Shown here piece by piece: positions 35,898 to 43,304 of a stretch of DNA of 64,000 bases (positions are counted from its first letter, which is position 1; each line of letters starts with the position of its first letter). The notes below the pieces were generated by a model. It saw nothing but the letters and a program-made list of their open reading frames with translations, was not told where the DNA came from and searched no databases. This DNA comes from Bacillus taeanensis. GTDB taxonomy: Bacteria; Bacillota; Bacilli; Bacillales; UBA6769. Made by a program: the position numbers and the translations under genes. The DNA lies in NCBI RefSeq assembly GCF_003318295.1, contig NZ_QOCW01000020.1, positions 21,821-85,820 on the forward strand, in the 5' to 3' direction.

Positions 35898-36818
35898 ATG
35901 ACAGAAAAGATGATTGAAGTTGACGGCTTAGTTAAGCGATACGGCAGTCATACAGCTGTGAACGGTGTAAAGTTTAGTGTAAATGCCGGGGAAGTGTTTG
36001 GTTTACTAGGACCAAACGGCGCTGGGAAAACGACGACGATTGAAATGCTTGTTGGACTAAGAAAGCCGGATGAAGGAACGGCAAGACTGGCTGGATTTGA
36101 TATTCGTAAAAAAATTAATTCAGTGAAAGAAGTGATCGGTGTTCAGCTCCAATCAACATCTTTGTTTGAATTATTAACGGTTGAAGAAATTATGAAAATG
36201 TATGCGAGCTTTTATCCAACTCACGTGTCGATTCCACAGTTAATTGAGGATATGCTGTTAACGGAAAAGAAAAAGGACCGCATTAAAGGATTGTCAGGCG
36301 GGCAGAAGCAGCGGCTGGCGATTGCGCTTGCGATTATACATGATCCGAAAATTGTCTTTCTTGATGAACCAACAACAGGACTCGATCCGCAGGCAAGACG
36401 AACATTATGGAACATTATTGAAAACTTAAAAGCGCGCGGCAAAACGATTGTACTTTCAACGCATTATATGGATGAAGCGCATGTACTTTGTGATCGGATC
36501 GGCATTATGGATCAAGGCGAGCTGATTGCACTCGATACACCGACAGCGCTCGTGAAAAGTCTTCAATCCGATAATGCCATTGACTTTTCGTTAGATGAAG
36601 GAGTCGATGCGGACTTTTTACATATGCTTGAGGGTGTGAAGCAGGTAAGTACCCAAAATAACCGCTATGTACTTTATACCGATTCGCTTCAAGTTACGTT
36701 AACAAACTTAATTCAACATACTTCAGAGCAAAACATTATGCTGCATGACCTGCAAACGAGAACAGCGACATTAGAAGATGTGTTTATACATATGACAGGA
36801 AGGAGTTTACGAGAATGA
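35898..36818 (+). CDS. ABC transporter ATP-binding protein
   Basis: A 306-residue ATPase of the drug/antibiotic-export (DrrA/CcmA) type. Walker A is GPNGAGKTTT, the signature LSGGQKQRLAIALAI, Walker B IVFLDEPTTGLDP, and the H-loop lies in STHYMDEAH. The C-terminal extension DLQTRTATLEDVFIHMTGR is typical. Four start codons follow one another; ATG 35898 best suits the GAGGTGGG site. It overlaps the permease gene by 4 bases (ATGA) and forms a two-gene exporter with it. The substrate is unknown. Confidence 0.93.
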   Translation: MTEKMIEVDGLVKRYGSHTAVNGVKFSVNAGEVFGLLGPNGAGKTTTIEMLVGLRKPDEGTARLAGFDIRKKINSVKEVIGVQLQSTSLFELLTVEEIMKMYASFYPTHVSIPQLIEDMLLTEKKKDRIKGLSGGQKQRLAIALAIIHDPKIVFLDEPTTGLDPQARRTLWNIIENLKARGKTIVLSTHYMDEAHVLCDRIGIMDQGELIALDTPTALVKSLQSDNAIDFSLDEGVDADFLHMLEGVKQVSTQNNRYVLYTDSLQVTLTNLIQHTSEQNIMLHDLQTRTATLEDVFIHMTGRSLRE

Positions 36819-37915
36819 GAGGATACGGACAGTTAACATTAGCACAGCTTCGCATCTTTGCGCGCAATCGCCAAGTGCTCTTTTTCACATTGCTTTTTCC
36901 TCTTATTCTGATGATTGCACTCGGATCATTGGTTGGAAGCGGCAGTGGTATATCAATTTCTTTAACGATTGTGAACAATGACAAGACAGATGCTTCAGAG
37001 GAGCTGGTGGCACTTTTACAAGAAAATGAGGCAGTAAATGTGGAAGTGTCTGATGATTTACAAGGGGCACTGTCTCGTTTAGAAAACGGGGAAGGGGAAA
37101 TCGTTCTTGAAATTCCAAAGGATTACGGAGAAACGATCACTGCTAGAACCGAAAATGATCCGGCCTACTCAATACCTGTCTACTACAATGAAACGAACTT
37201 AGCAGCGTCCGAGCTTGGATTAACCGTTGTAAGCGCGGCGCTTGATACGTGGAGTAAAAAGATGACGAACTACAATCCGATTGTTGAAATCGATTCAAAA
37301 GGCGTAAGGGCCTTAGAGATTGAGTACATCGACTTTCTTGTACCCGGCATTGTAGCAATGATGATTATGAGTAACAACATGAACGGTGTTGCCGGCCAAA
37401 TTTCAGCTTGGCGTGAGCGCGGCATTTTACGACGGATGCAGGGGACAAGACTAAAGGCATCGACTTTCATTGCGGCGCAAATTACAGCGCGTCTTGTCTT
37501 AAATGGCCTTCAAGCGCTGATCGTTCTTCTTGTGGCGAGCTTTATTTTTGGTGTGAGCGTTAACGGCTCGTGGCTTTCGTTAATCGGTTTTGTCATATTA
37601 GGAACGCTCGCGTTTATGTCGATTGGGTTTATTATCGCAGGGATTGCGAAAAACCCTGAAAGCGCGGGACCAATCGCAGGATTTGCCTCATTTCCAATGC
37701 TCTTTTTAGGCGGTGTCTTTTTCCCGATCAGCAACATGCCGGAGTTTTTGCAGCCGTTTGTAAAAATTCTGCCAATCGCCCATTTAAGTACGGCACTGCG
37801 CGAAACGATGAATGTCGGGACACCAATTACAGCGCTTTGGCTTGAAGTATTGGTGCTCGGTTTATGGCTTGTTGGCGGGTTCTTCATTGCGAGCCGGACG
37901 TTTAAATGGGAATAA
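36815..37915 (+). CDS. ABC-2 type transporter permease
   Basis: A 366-residue permease with one N-terminal helix (QVLFFTLLFPLILMIALGSL), a large extracytoplasmic domain (about residues 40-170) and five C-terminal helices. The last include ESAGPIAGFASFPMLFLGGV and FFPISNMPEFLQPFVKILPI, the conserved ABC-2 motif. It overlaps the ATPase gene and pairs with it as an exporter. The arrangement resembles YhgE/YadH-like drug or lipid exporters. No adjacent regulator was seen; a stable terminator follows. Confidence 0.92.
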   Translation: MRGYGQLTLAQLRIFARNRQVLFFTLLFPLILMIALGSLVGSGSGISISLTIVNNDKTDASEELVALLQENEAVNVEVSDDLQGALSRLENGEGEIVLEIPKDYGETITARTENDPAYSIPVYYNETNLAASELGLTVVSAALDTWSKKMTNYNPIVEIDSKGVRALEIEYIDFLVPGIVAMMIMSNNMNGVAGQISAWRERGILRRMQGTRLKASTFIAAQITARLVLNGLQALIVLLVASFIFGVSVNGSWLSLIGFVILGTLAFMSIGFIIAGIAKNPESAGPIAGFASFPMLFLGGVFFPISNMPEFLQPFVKILPIAHLSTALRETMNVGTPITALWLEVLVLGLWLVGGFFIASRTFKWE

Positions 37916-37937
37916 GGAAGGAATGCCTCGCTTAAAA

Positions 37938-37991
37938 AAGAATGTTATTTTCTCTTCGGCAATACGTGAGAAAATAACATTCTGCTTTTTT
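37938..37991 (+). terminator. rho-independent terminator of the ABC exporter operon
   Basis: AGAATGTTATTTTCTC pairs with GAGAAAATAACATTCT and is followed by GCTTTTTT. Confidence 0.9.
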
Positions 37992-38060
37992 GTATCTTGA
38001 AAGAGAGGGAGTAGAGTTCTAGAGGGTGTAATACCTGCCCATTTGTCAGTCACTTACGTT

Positions 38061-38219
38061 TTATACAGCGATCTCCGCATGTGCTGTCCTTTTATTTTCT
38101 TCAAGCCAAGTGTTTCGTTGATATTCTTTTGTAAACGTTGGCTCTGTCATAGCGTCTTCGAGAAAACATAAATCGGTAAGCAGTTCATAATATTGTTGAG
38201 TTGATTCAAGCACTTTCAT
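38061..38219 (-). CDS. small hypothetical protein (52 residues)
   Basis: The ORF starts MKVLESTQQYYELLTDLCFL and ends ENKRTAHAEIAV. It is acidic, with a predicted helix in the first half. A modest ribosome site GGCGGA lies directly upstream. The composition looks like a real protein, with no low-complexity bias, but I recognise no family. It lies downstream of the terminator at 38399-38441, so it is probably transcribed separately from the CIRCE-controlled unit. The spacer 38220-38398 shows no gene. Confidence 0.4.
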   Translation of the reverse strand: MKVLESTQQYYELLTDLCFLEDAMTEPTFTKEYQRNTWLEENKRTAHAEIAV

Positions 38220-38398
38220 TCCGCCTTTCTTAATAAAAAATGAAAGCTATGAAAGATAAAAACTAGCATAAATAAAAGATCGGTTTTTGGATTAGACAAA
38301 ATGATGTTATACGTATTAAAGAAGAATATGGTTTGCGCAGTCGAGGACTAAGTATGTTCAAATATCGTGTTAAGAGCAGCTAAAAGACCTCAATAAAA

Positions 38399-38441
38399 CG
38401 AAAAAGGGCAGGTCTGCTCACAGCAGGTGATGTCTGCCCAA
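38399..38441 (-). terminator. minus-strand terminator of the CIRCE unit
   Basis: On the minus strand GGGCAG...CTGCCC encloses an inner CTGCT/AGCAG stem and is followed by TTTTTCGTTTT. It is placed to end transcription coming from 39041. Confidence 0.65.
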
Positions 38442-38555
38442 CATTAAAAAGGTGGTATCCATAACATTCTTGGATTTGCTTCTTAATCTTGGCATTTAAA
38501 GAGGAAGAGTAGTTTTCTAGTAAGTGTTTGTGCACGAGAAGTAATGCTGTCATTA

Positions 38556-38714
38556 TTAAATATATGGATTTAAAAAGGTTGGAAAAAACTCTTTGTTCCT
38601 TTTTCCAGCTTGCTTATGATGACTTCCGCTGAATACTTTTACTCTTGAGTTTCTTTTCTTTTGATTTTTGTTTGGCCTAAACGACAATCTCGTTGTAAAA
38701 CGATTTCGCTTCAT
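38556..38714 (-). CDS. small strongly basic protein behind a CIRCE-controlled promoter
   Basis: A 52-residue ORF: MKRNRFTTRLSFRPNKNQKK, then SRVKVFSGSHHKQAGKRN, ending FLNPYI. About a third of the residues are Lys, Arg or His, suggesting nucleic-acid or membrane-surface binding. A consensus site AAGGAGTGAGCGAA precedes the ATG. Upstream on the same strand is a second basic reading frame (about 38804-38908) after AAAAAGGAGGAG, but without a clear ATG. Three bases downstream a third frame (38553-38380) begins with TAATAATG. No family is recognised. The HrcA-type operator at 38976-39002 suggests heat induction. Confidence 0.4.
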   Translation of the reverse strand: MKRNRFTTRLSFRPNKNQKKRNSRVKVFSGSHHKQAGKRNKEFFPTFLNPYI

Positions 38715-38975
38715 TTCGCTCACTCCTTAATTGGTTTTTTGAAATTTCTTCTAAAGAGCTGTATTCACACAATTAATGATAAAGGGAGAGCTATACTGCT
38801 TGTCTAAACAGTGTTACTGAAACGTTCTTTGCCAACAGCAAAACCTTTTGATGCACTGATTTTACTTCGCTTTACCGAGAGTGGCGATTTCACTTGTGGT
38901 TTTGTTATCTCCTCCTTTTTAAAATTTTAGCTGCTATTTAATCTCAAACCATCACCTCTTTCTGCTTATTTTTTA

Positions 38976-39041
38976 TTAGCACTCTACTTAGTAGATTGCT
39001 AACTTTACTTATAATTATTTTGATTTTTCTTAATATTTCAA
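38976..39041 (-). promoter_or_regulatory. CIRCE operator and promoter (HrcA-type heat-shock control)
   Basis: TTAGCACTC-N9-GATTGCTAA (38976-39002) matches the CIRCE consensus TTAGCACTC-N9-GAGTGCTAA at 17 of 18 fixed positions. On the minus strand TTGAAA (39036-39041), 16 bp and AATAAT (39014-39019) lie just before it, so the operator covers the start of transcription. That is where CIRCE normally sits. The unit read from it runs towards 38400 and contains only very small ORFs, not groES, dnaK or hrcA. Confidence 0.75.
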
Positions 39042-39159
39042 GGCAAGAAAACGTGAAATATCGACTTTATAACCTAAATTATAAAATTTATCTCTATGTT
39101 TCTTAATTTTTCTTAAAATTTCTTTGTTTTTCATATGCTTTTATTTTTAGAAAGGAACT

Positions 39160-39200
39160 GAAAAAGCCCCGCCATTCATGCTCGAACGGCAGGGCTTTTG
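39160..39200 (-). terminator. terminator of the DUF2269 gene
   Basis: On the minus strand AAAAGCCCTGCC pairs with GGCGGGGCTTTTTC. The stretch 39042-39159 is AT-rich and without a gene. Confidence 0.85.
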
Positions 39201-39212
39201 AATAAGAAAAAC

Positions 39213-39665
39213 TTAAAATGGTTTTAATGTCATCAGAACAATTAAAACAATGGCTGATAAGTGCGCTAACCCGTTAATTGGCGCCATTTCTTTTCCAATC
39301 TTCGTATATTCCTCAGGAAGATCCTCCCCTTTATGACTTTCAAGAAGTTCACGTTGACGAGCCATTTTTTTCGGAAGAATCCCAGCGACAATTGGTTGAA
39401 TCGCAACATAAATAACGAGTGAAGCAATGTACCAAATTTTTTTGAATAAATAAGGAGATAAAATTCCTAAAATAATTCCGGTAACTAAAAGGGTAATGCT
39501 TTCGATTTTTACTGGCTTTTCAACTTTTTCGTTAACAGCCAGCGCAAATTTTGCTTGAGATACTGTCTTCGGGGCGTTCATCAGAATAGGCAAAGCAAAA
39601 GCTGCACCTAATTCCGCCACTGCTGCAATAATATGTAAGAGTAACACGATGCTGTAAATGGACAT
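39213..39665 (-). CDS. DUF2269 family membrane protein
   Basis: A 150-residue protein with four membrane helices. The first contains IYSIVLLLHIIAAVAELGAA with the conserved His, and the last AHLSAIVLIVLMTLKPF. These fit the DUF2269 group, whose function is unknown. AAAGGAGGTGAAAAC precedes the ATG. It is a single-gene unit with a strong terminator. The 300 bases upstream on the other side (39666-39986) are AT-rich and hold no clear gene. Confidence 0.8.
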   Translation of the reverse strand: MSIYSIVLLLHIIAAVAELGAAFALPILMNAPKTVSQAKFALAVNEKVEKPVKIESITLLVTGIILGILSPYLFKKIWYIASLVIYVAIQPIVAGILPKKMARQRELLESHKGEDLPEEYTKIGKEMAPINGLAHLSAIVLIVLMTLKPF

Positions 39666-39986
39666 GTTTTCACCTCCTTTGATGATTTAGTGTATGAAAA
39701 ATACTAAACTATTATAATATAAAAAGATTGGGATTAAAATGTAAATATTGTATTTTTTTATTTTTTATCCAAATAATTGTATTTAAATGAAATTTTTGTA
39801 TGGATAAGGTTGGTCACAGGTAAAAGCGTTCTAAGAAGATATCTTGGATGAGCCGGAATATGATATCGTAGACATGAAAGCTTTTTTAGAAGTATTCTGC
39901 TCTATTCAATAAACAGCTGCCGAACGCAAAACGAACGAAAAAACTAGTTAGAAAGAATAGGTATGGGAAAGGAGATGCAGTACTTA

Positions 39987-40373
39987 ATGATTAAACGAGT
40001 TGAACACGTAGGAATTATCGTATCTAATATGGAAGAATCGATTAACTTTTACTGCAATCTATTCGATTTTAATGTTGAAATGAAACAAAACACCGGCAAA
40101 AAGGAGCTCGTATTTTTATCGCATTCCGGACTGCCGGGATTTGAAATTGAACTGATTCGTGATTTAGAGCAAACAAATGACTATTCAGAGCACGGATTAG
40201 TTAATCATTTGGCATTTGTTGTCGATGATATTGAAGATGTAGTCGAGTGCTGCAAACAAAAAGGAGTGAATTTGGAAGTCGGTAAAATAAAGCGCGGCAT
40301 GAAGGGTCGGAAAACGATGCGTTTTAAAGGACCTAATGGAGAAGTGCTGCAGTTAGTAGAGGAAAGGAAATAG
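39987..40373 (+). CDS. VOC/glyoxalase superfamily protein
   Basis: A 128-residue single VOC domain. It starts with IKRVEHVGIIVSNMEESINF, the first metal ligand being the His, and has FEIELIRDLEQ and VNHLAFVVDDIEDVVECCKQ with the second His. It ends in GPNGEVLQLVEE carrying a glutamate ligand. The fold serves lyases, dioxygenases and resistance proteins, so the reaction cannot be told. ATG 39987 gives the standard VOC N-terminus; earlier in-frame ATGs at 39963 and 39975 exist, and AAAGGAG sits between them. An IS605-type element follows. Confidence 0.85.
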   Translation: MIKRVEHVGIIVSNMEESINFYCNLFDFNVEMKQNTGKKELVFLSHSGLPGFEIELIRDLEQTNDYSEHGLVNHLAFVVDDIEDVVECCKQKGVNLEVGKIKRGMKGRKTMRFKGPNGEVLQLVEERK

Positions 40374-40574
40374 TATATCAGTAGGAAGGAAAAGACTATT
40401 TTTACCTTTCTATCAAGGATGTTCAGAGTACCCCTTCTTCAAGCGTGAAAACGATAAGGAGGGGGTGAATGGACAGGTCTTCATAGGTCTTACTCCTTAT
40501 TTTTTAGAAAAAGAGGCCTGAATCTTCGTTCGAGAACAAATGTTTGGTATAATGATCTTAAAGGGGGTGAAATC

Positions 40575-42032
40575 ATGGAAAAAGGAAAAGAAACGCAGTA
40601 TAAAACGCATCAAATTTGGATTAAAAAAGGACATCGGATGTATCCTTATTTTAAAGAAATGGCCCAGAATGCTAAAAACATGACCAACACCACAAACTTT
40701 TACATCCGACAAGTGTATACAGGTTTGACGCAGGAAAAAGACCTTCAACCGCTGCAAAAAGAAGTCCTAGAAATCATTGAGGAAAATCTTGATAACATGA
40801 ATGGCGTGCAGAAATCCTCTTACGTAAAAAAGACTGAGAAAGAAAAAACAAAACCGAAAGAACAACAAAAATCATTCACTTGTCATGTATTTGAAGCCCC
40901 TTCGAAAGCACATCCTTATGTGGATTACAACTTCTTAGATTGTTTATTTAAAGTGACCGCTCAACACGATTATCGTTCCCTTCCTACGCAAACAAGTCAA
41001 TCGATTATGAAAACCGTTTTTCAGAACTGGAAATCTTTTTTTTCGAGTTTAAAAGAGTATAAGAAAAACCCAGGTAAATACAAAGGAAGACCGAGAATTC
41101 CCAAGTACAGCCGTGCTCAGGAAAAAGAAGTGGTGTTTACGAATCAAGATTGTGTGATCAAAGAAAAGAAGTTTTTAAAATTTCCTAAAACAAAGGAACG
41201 ATTAAACATTGGAAAACTGGGAGCTGGAGAAGGAAAGCTGAAACAAGTTCGGGTCATTCCTAAATACGGACAGTATGTCGTTGAATTAGTTGTGGATGTG
41301 CCGTTGAAAAAGGAAGAATATCAAGAAATCAACCGTTTAATGGCGATTGATCTAGGAATTGACAACCTTGCGACCATGGTGACGAATACAGGAAGCGGAC
41401 CTGTATTAGTCAAGGGCAAGCATGTCAAATCCATTAATCAGTATTATAACAAAATGAAAGCTCATTATTTTGGCATTTTAAGACGGGGAAAGGAGCCAAA
41501 CGAAGGGCCTTTTACATCGAACCGGTTGGAAAAACTACATCAAATCAGACATCGCAAACTGAAGGATCTTTTCCATAAAGTCAGCTTTTCCATTATGAAA
41601 CATGCCCAAGAAGAGAACATTGATACGGTCATCATCGGCAAAAATAAGGACTGGAAGCAGTGTTCAACGATGGGGAAACGAAACAACCAATCGTTTGTAA
41701 GCATTCCGCACAGCTTGTTCATTCGTATGATTCAATACAAAGCGAAGGAACAGGGAATCAAGGTCATCTTAACCGAAGAATCGTATACGTCCAAAGCGAG
41801 CTTCTTGGATGGAGATGAGATTCCAACTTATGGGGAATGCGAGACAAAGAAGACGTTTTCCGGAAAACGGATCAAAAGAGGGTTGTATCGTTCGAAAGCA
41901 GGAATTATTATCAATGCCGATGTAAACGGAGCAGCGAACATTTTGAAAAAAACGTTTCTACGTTTAAAAGGAGAAGATATTTTTCATAAAGAAACCATTC
42001 ATGTATGGCATCCGCAATCAAAAATTGTCTAA
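40575..42032 (+). CDS. tnpB: TnpB RNA-guided endonuclease (IS605/IS1341 type)
   Basis: An intact 485-residue protein. RuvC-I is MAIDLGIDNLATMV (Asp). At the usual RuvC-II place there is TVIIGKNKDWKQ with no glutamate. Instead the later stretch LTEESYTSKASFLDGD supplies glutamates, as in the TnpB branch with a rearranged active site. RuvC-III is IINADVNGAANI (Asp). The zinc-finger cysteines are missing. A promoter with an extended -10 (TGGTATAAT, 40548-40556) and AAAGGGGG precede the ATG. TnpB cuts DNA guided by an RNA made from the element's right end. Confidence 0.9.
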   Translation: MEKGKETQYKTHQIWIKKGHRMYPYFKEMAQNAKNMTNTTNFYIRQVYTGLTQEKDLQPLQKEVLEIIEENLDNMNGVQKSSYVKKTEKEKTKPKEQQKSFTCHVFEAPSKAHPYVDYNFLDCLFKVTAQHDYRSLPTQTSQSIMKTVFQNWKSFFSSLKEYKKNPGKYKGRPRIPKYSRAQEKEVVFTNQDCVIKEKKFLKFPKTKERLNIGKLGAGEGKLKQVRVIPKYGQYVVELVVDVPLKKEEYQEINRLMAIDLGIDNLATMVTNTGSGPVLVKGKHVKSINQYYNKMKAHYFGILRRGKEPNEGPFTSNRLEKLHQIRHRKLKDLFHKVSFSIMKHAQEENIDTVIIGKNKDWKQCSTMGKRNNQSFVSIPHSLFIRMIQYKAKEQGIKVILTEESYTSKASFLDGDEIPTYGECETKKTFSGKRIKRGLYRSKAGIIINADVNGAANILKKTFLRLKGEDIFHKETIHVWHPQSKIV

Positions 42033-42059
42033 AAGAAGTACCGAATGCATGGAAAACAT

Positions 42060-42208
42060 GACAAACGGTATAGAGGGGTTGGGCGTTTTCAGCACGCCGC
42101 TGTGTCAACTCCACTAGTGTTAAGCTTGATGGCACTTAAAAGGTGTAAGAGCCATTGAGAAACATTAGAAACCCCCACTTCAACCGTAGGTAAGTGGGGG
42201 AGGTTCAT
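42060..42208 (+). ncRNA. probable omega-RNA of the TnpB element
   Basis: Non-coding DNA after tnpB folds into stems: GTTGGGCGT...ACGCC...CAAC at about 42078-42110, and the terminal CCCCCACTT/AAGTGGGGG. The region is conserved, with apparent compensating changes, in the tnpB-less copy at 55525-55945, which supports an RNA function. Bases just after about 42208 (ATAAATTAATCC) would then be the guide. The RNA start is not defined. Confidence 0.6.
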
Positions 42209-42330
42209 AAATTAATCCTTTAAAAAAACATTCTCTAAATTCAGCGGTTCTTAAATCAAATAAGTATATCTAAGGGAATAAGAGCAAATATTATAATTGT
42301 TGCAAATTCAAAATAAAAGGAGGAAGAGAA

Positions 42331-42510
42331 ATGAATGCACAACGAGCACAAGAAATTGCGTCTTCGTCAGCTATGGCTAATGTAACTTATAATGGACAGC
42401 GTATTTACATTGAGCATGTGGATCAACAAAATGAAACAGCTACAATTCATGACCTAGACAACCCGAATAATAAACAAAGTGTTTCTGTTTCCAGCTTACA
42501 AGAACAGTAA
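42331..42510 (+). CDS. sspH: H-type small acid-soluble spore protein
   Basis: A 59-residue protein matching SspH: MNAQRAQEIASSSAMANVTY, IYIEHVDQQNETATIHDLDN and the C-terminal VSSLQEQ. SspH is a minor spore-core protein made in the forespore under sigma-G. The size is exactly that of the family. AAAGGAGGAAGAGAA precedes the ATG. It is monocistronic and ended by its own hairpin. I did not find a clear sigma-G promoter in the 120 bases upstream, which begin at the IS right end. Confidence 0.93.
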   Translation: MNAQRAQEIASSSAMANVTYNGQRIYIEHVDQQNETATIHDLDNPNNKQSVSVSSLQEQ

Positions 42511-42556
42511 TTTGTGAAGAGTTCCCTCAATGACATTTTAGATGAAAAACAAAACT

Positions 42557-42597
42557 ATTTTGCCCGACTTTTGCTAATAAAGGTTGGGCAAAATTTA
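42557..42597 (+). terminator. rho-independent terminator of sspH
   Basis: TTTTGCCC pairs with GGGCAAAA, extended by AC/GT, and is followed by an AT-rich tail. Confidence 0.75.
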
Positions 42598-42659
42598 TAT
42601 CTTCTGTTTTCACCGCTTCATCAAAAGAAGTAAGATGTAATTTTTTTTATAAAAAACAC

Positions 42660-42729
42660 TTGAAAAACGCTTACATCTTCCCTATAATAAAAACAAGAAG
42701 TTAATAAACCGGTTTAGTAAACCGGTTTA
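42660..42729 (+). promoter_or_regulatory. promoter with tandem LacI-type operators (HPr-like/TRAP)
   Basis: TTGAAA (42660-42665), 17 bp, TATAAT (42683-42688). The spacer starts AACGCTTACA, so TTGAAAAACGCTTACA resembles a cre site with one extra base. Two perfect copies of TAAACCGGTTTA (42705-42716 and 42718-42729) begin 17 bases after the -10 box. The same layout recurs at 47512-47581. Confidence 0.8.
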
Positions 42730-42744
42730 TAGAAAGGGGAAGCG

Positions 42745-43002
42745 ATGAAAGAAGTAAAAGAGGAAATTGTTGTTCATATTTCTGAAACACAAACAATTAT
42801 TGAGCTTAGCCAACTGCTGCAGCCATGTCAAGCGGAAGTGTACTTGAAGAAAGTTGTCCAAGGATCTGTTATTGAAGTGAATTTAAAAAGCTTTCTTGGA
42901 TTGATTACACTAAAACTTCAAAATGGTGACAAGCTTACAGTACGCGCTTTAGGCGAAGATTGCGAGAAAGCACTAATGAAAGTAACCGCATTTCTCACCT
43001 AA
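42745..43002 (+). CDS. HPr/Crh-like protein lacking the catalytic histidine
   Basis: An 85-residue protein of the HPr fold. Over the region of the phosphorylated His15 (usual motif GLHARPA) it has SETQTIIELSQLL, without any His. The regulatory serine region KSIMGL is kept as LKSFLGLITLKL (Ser near residue 49), and the C-terminal ALGEDCEKALMKV fits HPr. It thus resembles Crh, which lacks His15 but acts with CcpA after Ser46 phosphorylation. AAGGGGAAGCG precedes the ATG, and it is the first gene behind a LacI-type operator pair, upstream of the TRAP genes. An operon-specific co-regulator role is inferred. Confidence 0.8.
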   Translation: MKEVKEEIVVHISETQTIIELSQLLQPCQAEVYLKKVVQGSVIEVNLKSFLGLITLKLQNGDKLTVRALGEDCEKALMKVTAFLT

Positions 43003-43112
43003 AAGGGGTGAATCATTTCTAATTTGTTTATCTTTTTATAAACGTTAACAGAAAGGGTTTTCTTATAAAAAATACTGTCTCATAGATTTATAAAAATTTA
43101 TCTTTCAGTAAC

Positions 43113-43240
43113 TAAACATGTTTACTAAACCGATTTACTTAAAGGTCGATATTCGACGACAGCGAAACTATTAAACTTTGCAAGAAGGCTACTAGTAGTT
43201 AAGAATCACCCAAAATGAAACCGCTTAATAAACCGTTTAA
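43113..43240 (+). promoter_or_regulatory. operator cluster upstream of dctP
   Basis: TAAACATGTTTA (43113-43124) and TAAACCGATTTA (43126-43137) repeat the operator motif at a 13-bp period. A further partial pair, GAAACCGCTTAA and TAAACCGTTTA, lies at about 43217-43239. The LacI protein at 46363 is the likely binder. No sure promoter core could be assigned. The gap 43003-43304 otherwise holds no gene. Confidence 0.65.
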
Positions 43241-43304
43241 GCGAAATTATTTTTACTTAATCGATGTTAATCATATAAAAATTAATATATTAAAGGGGCA
43301 TTAT

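Larger units (their letters stand above)
40409..42208 (+). mobile_element. IS605/IS1341-type element encoding only TnpB
   Basis: The left end begins TCTATCAAGG with an imperfect palindrome ACCCCTTCTT...AAGGAGGGGGT (40432-40466). The right end is the hairpin CCCCCACTT...AAGTGGGGG up to about 42208. One tnpB lies between and no tnpA of the Y1 type, so mobility would need a transposase in trans. The left end recurs at 63857-64000 with few differences, and a related tnpB-less copy lies at 55525-55945. The boundaries are estimated from these comparisons. Confidence 0.8.

Noticed and set aside
40402..40405. TTAC before the first TnpB left end as the IS605-type target site
   Set aside because: TTAC also precedes the third copy but at a different distance from the conserved TCTATC, and is absent before the second copy, so a target cannot be fixed.
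42660..42676. Full cre site at the HPr-like promoter
   Set aside because: TTGAAAAACGCTTACA has one base too many for the consensus spacing, so it is noted only as cre-like.
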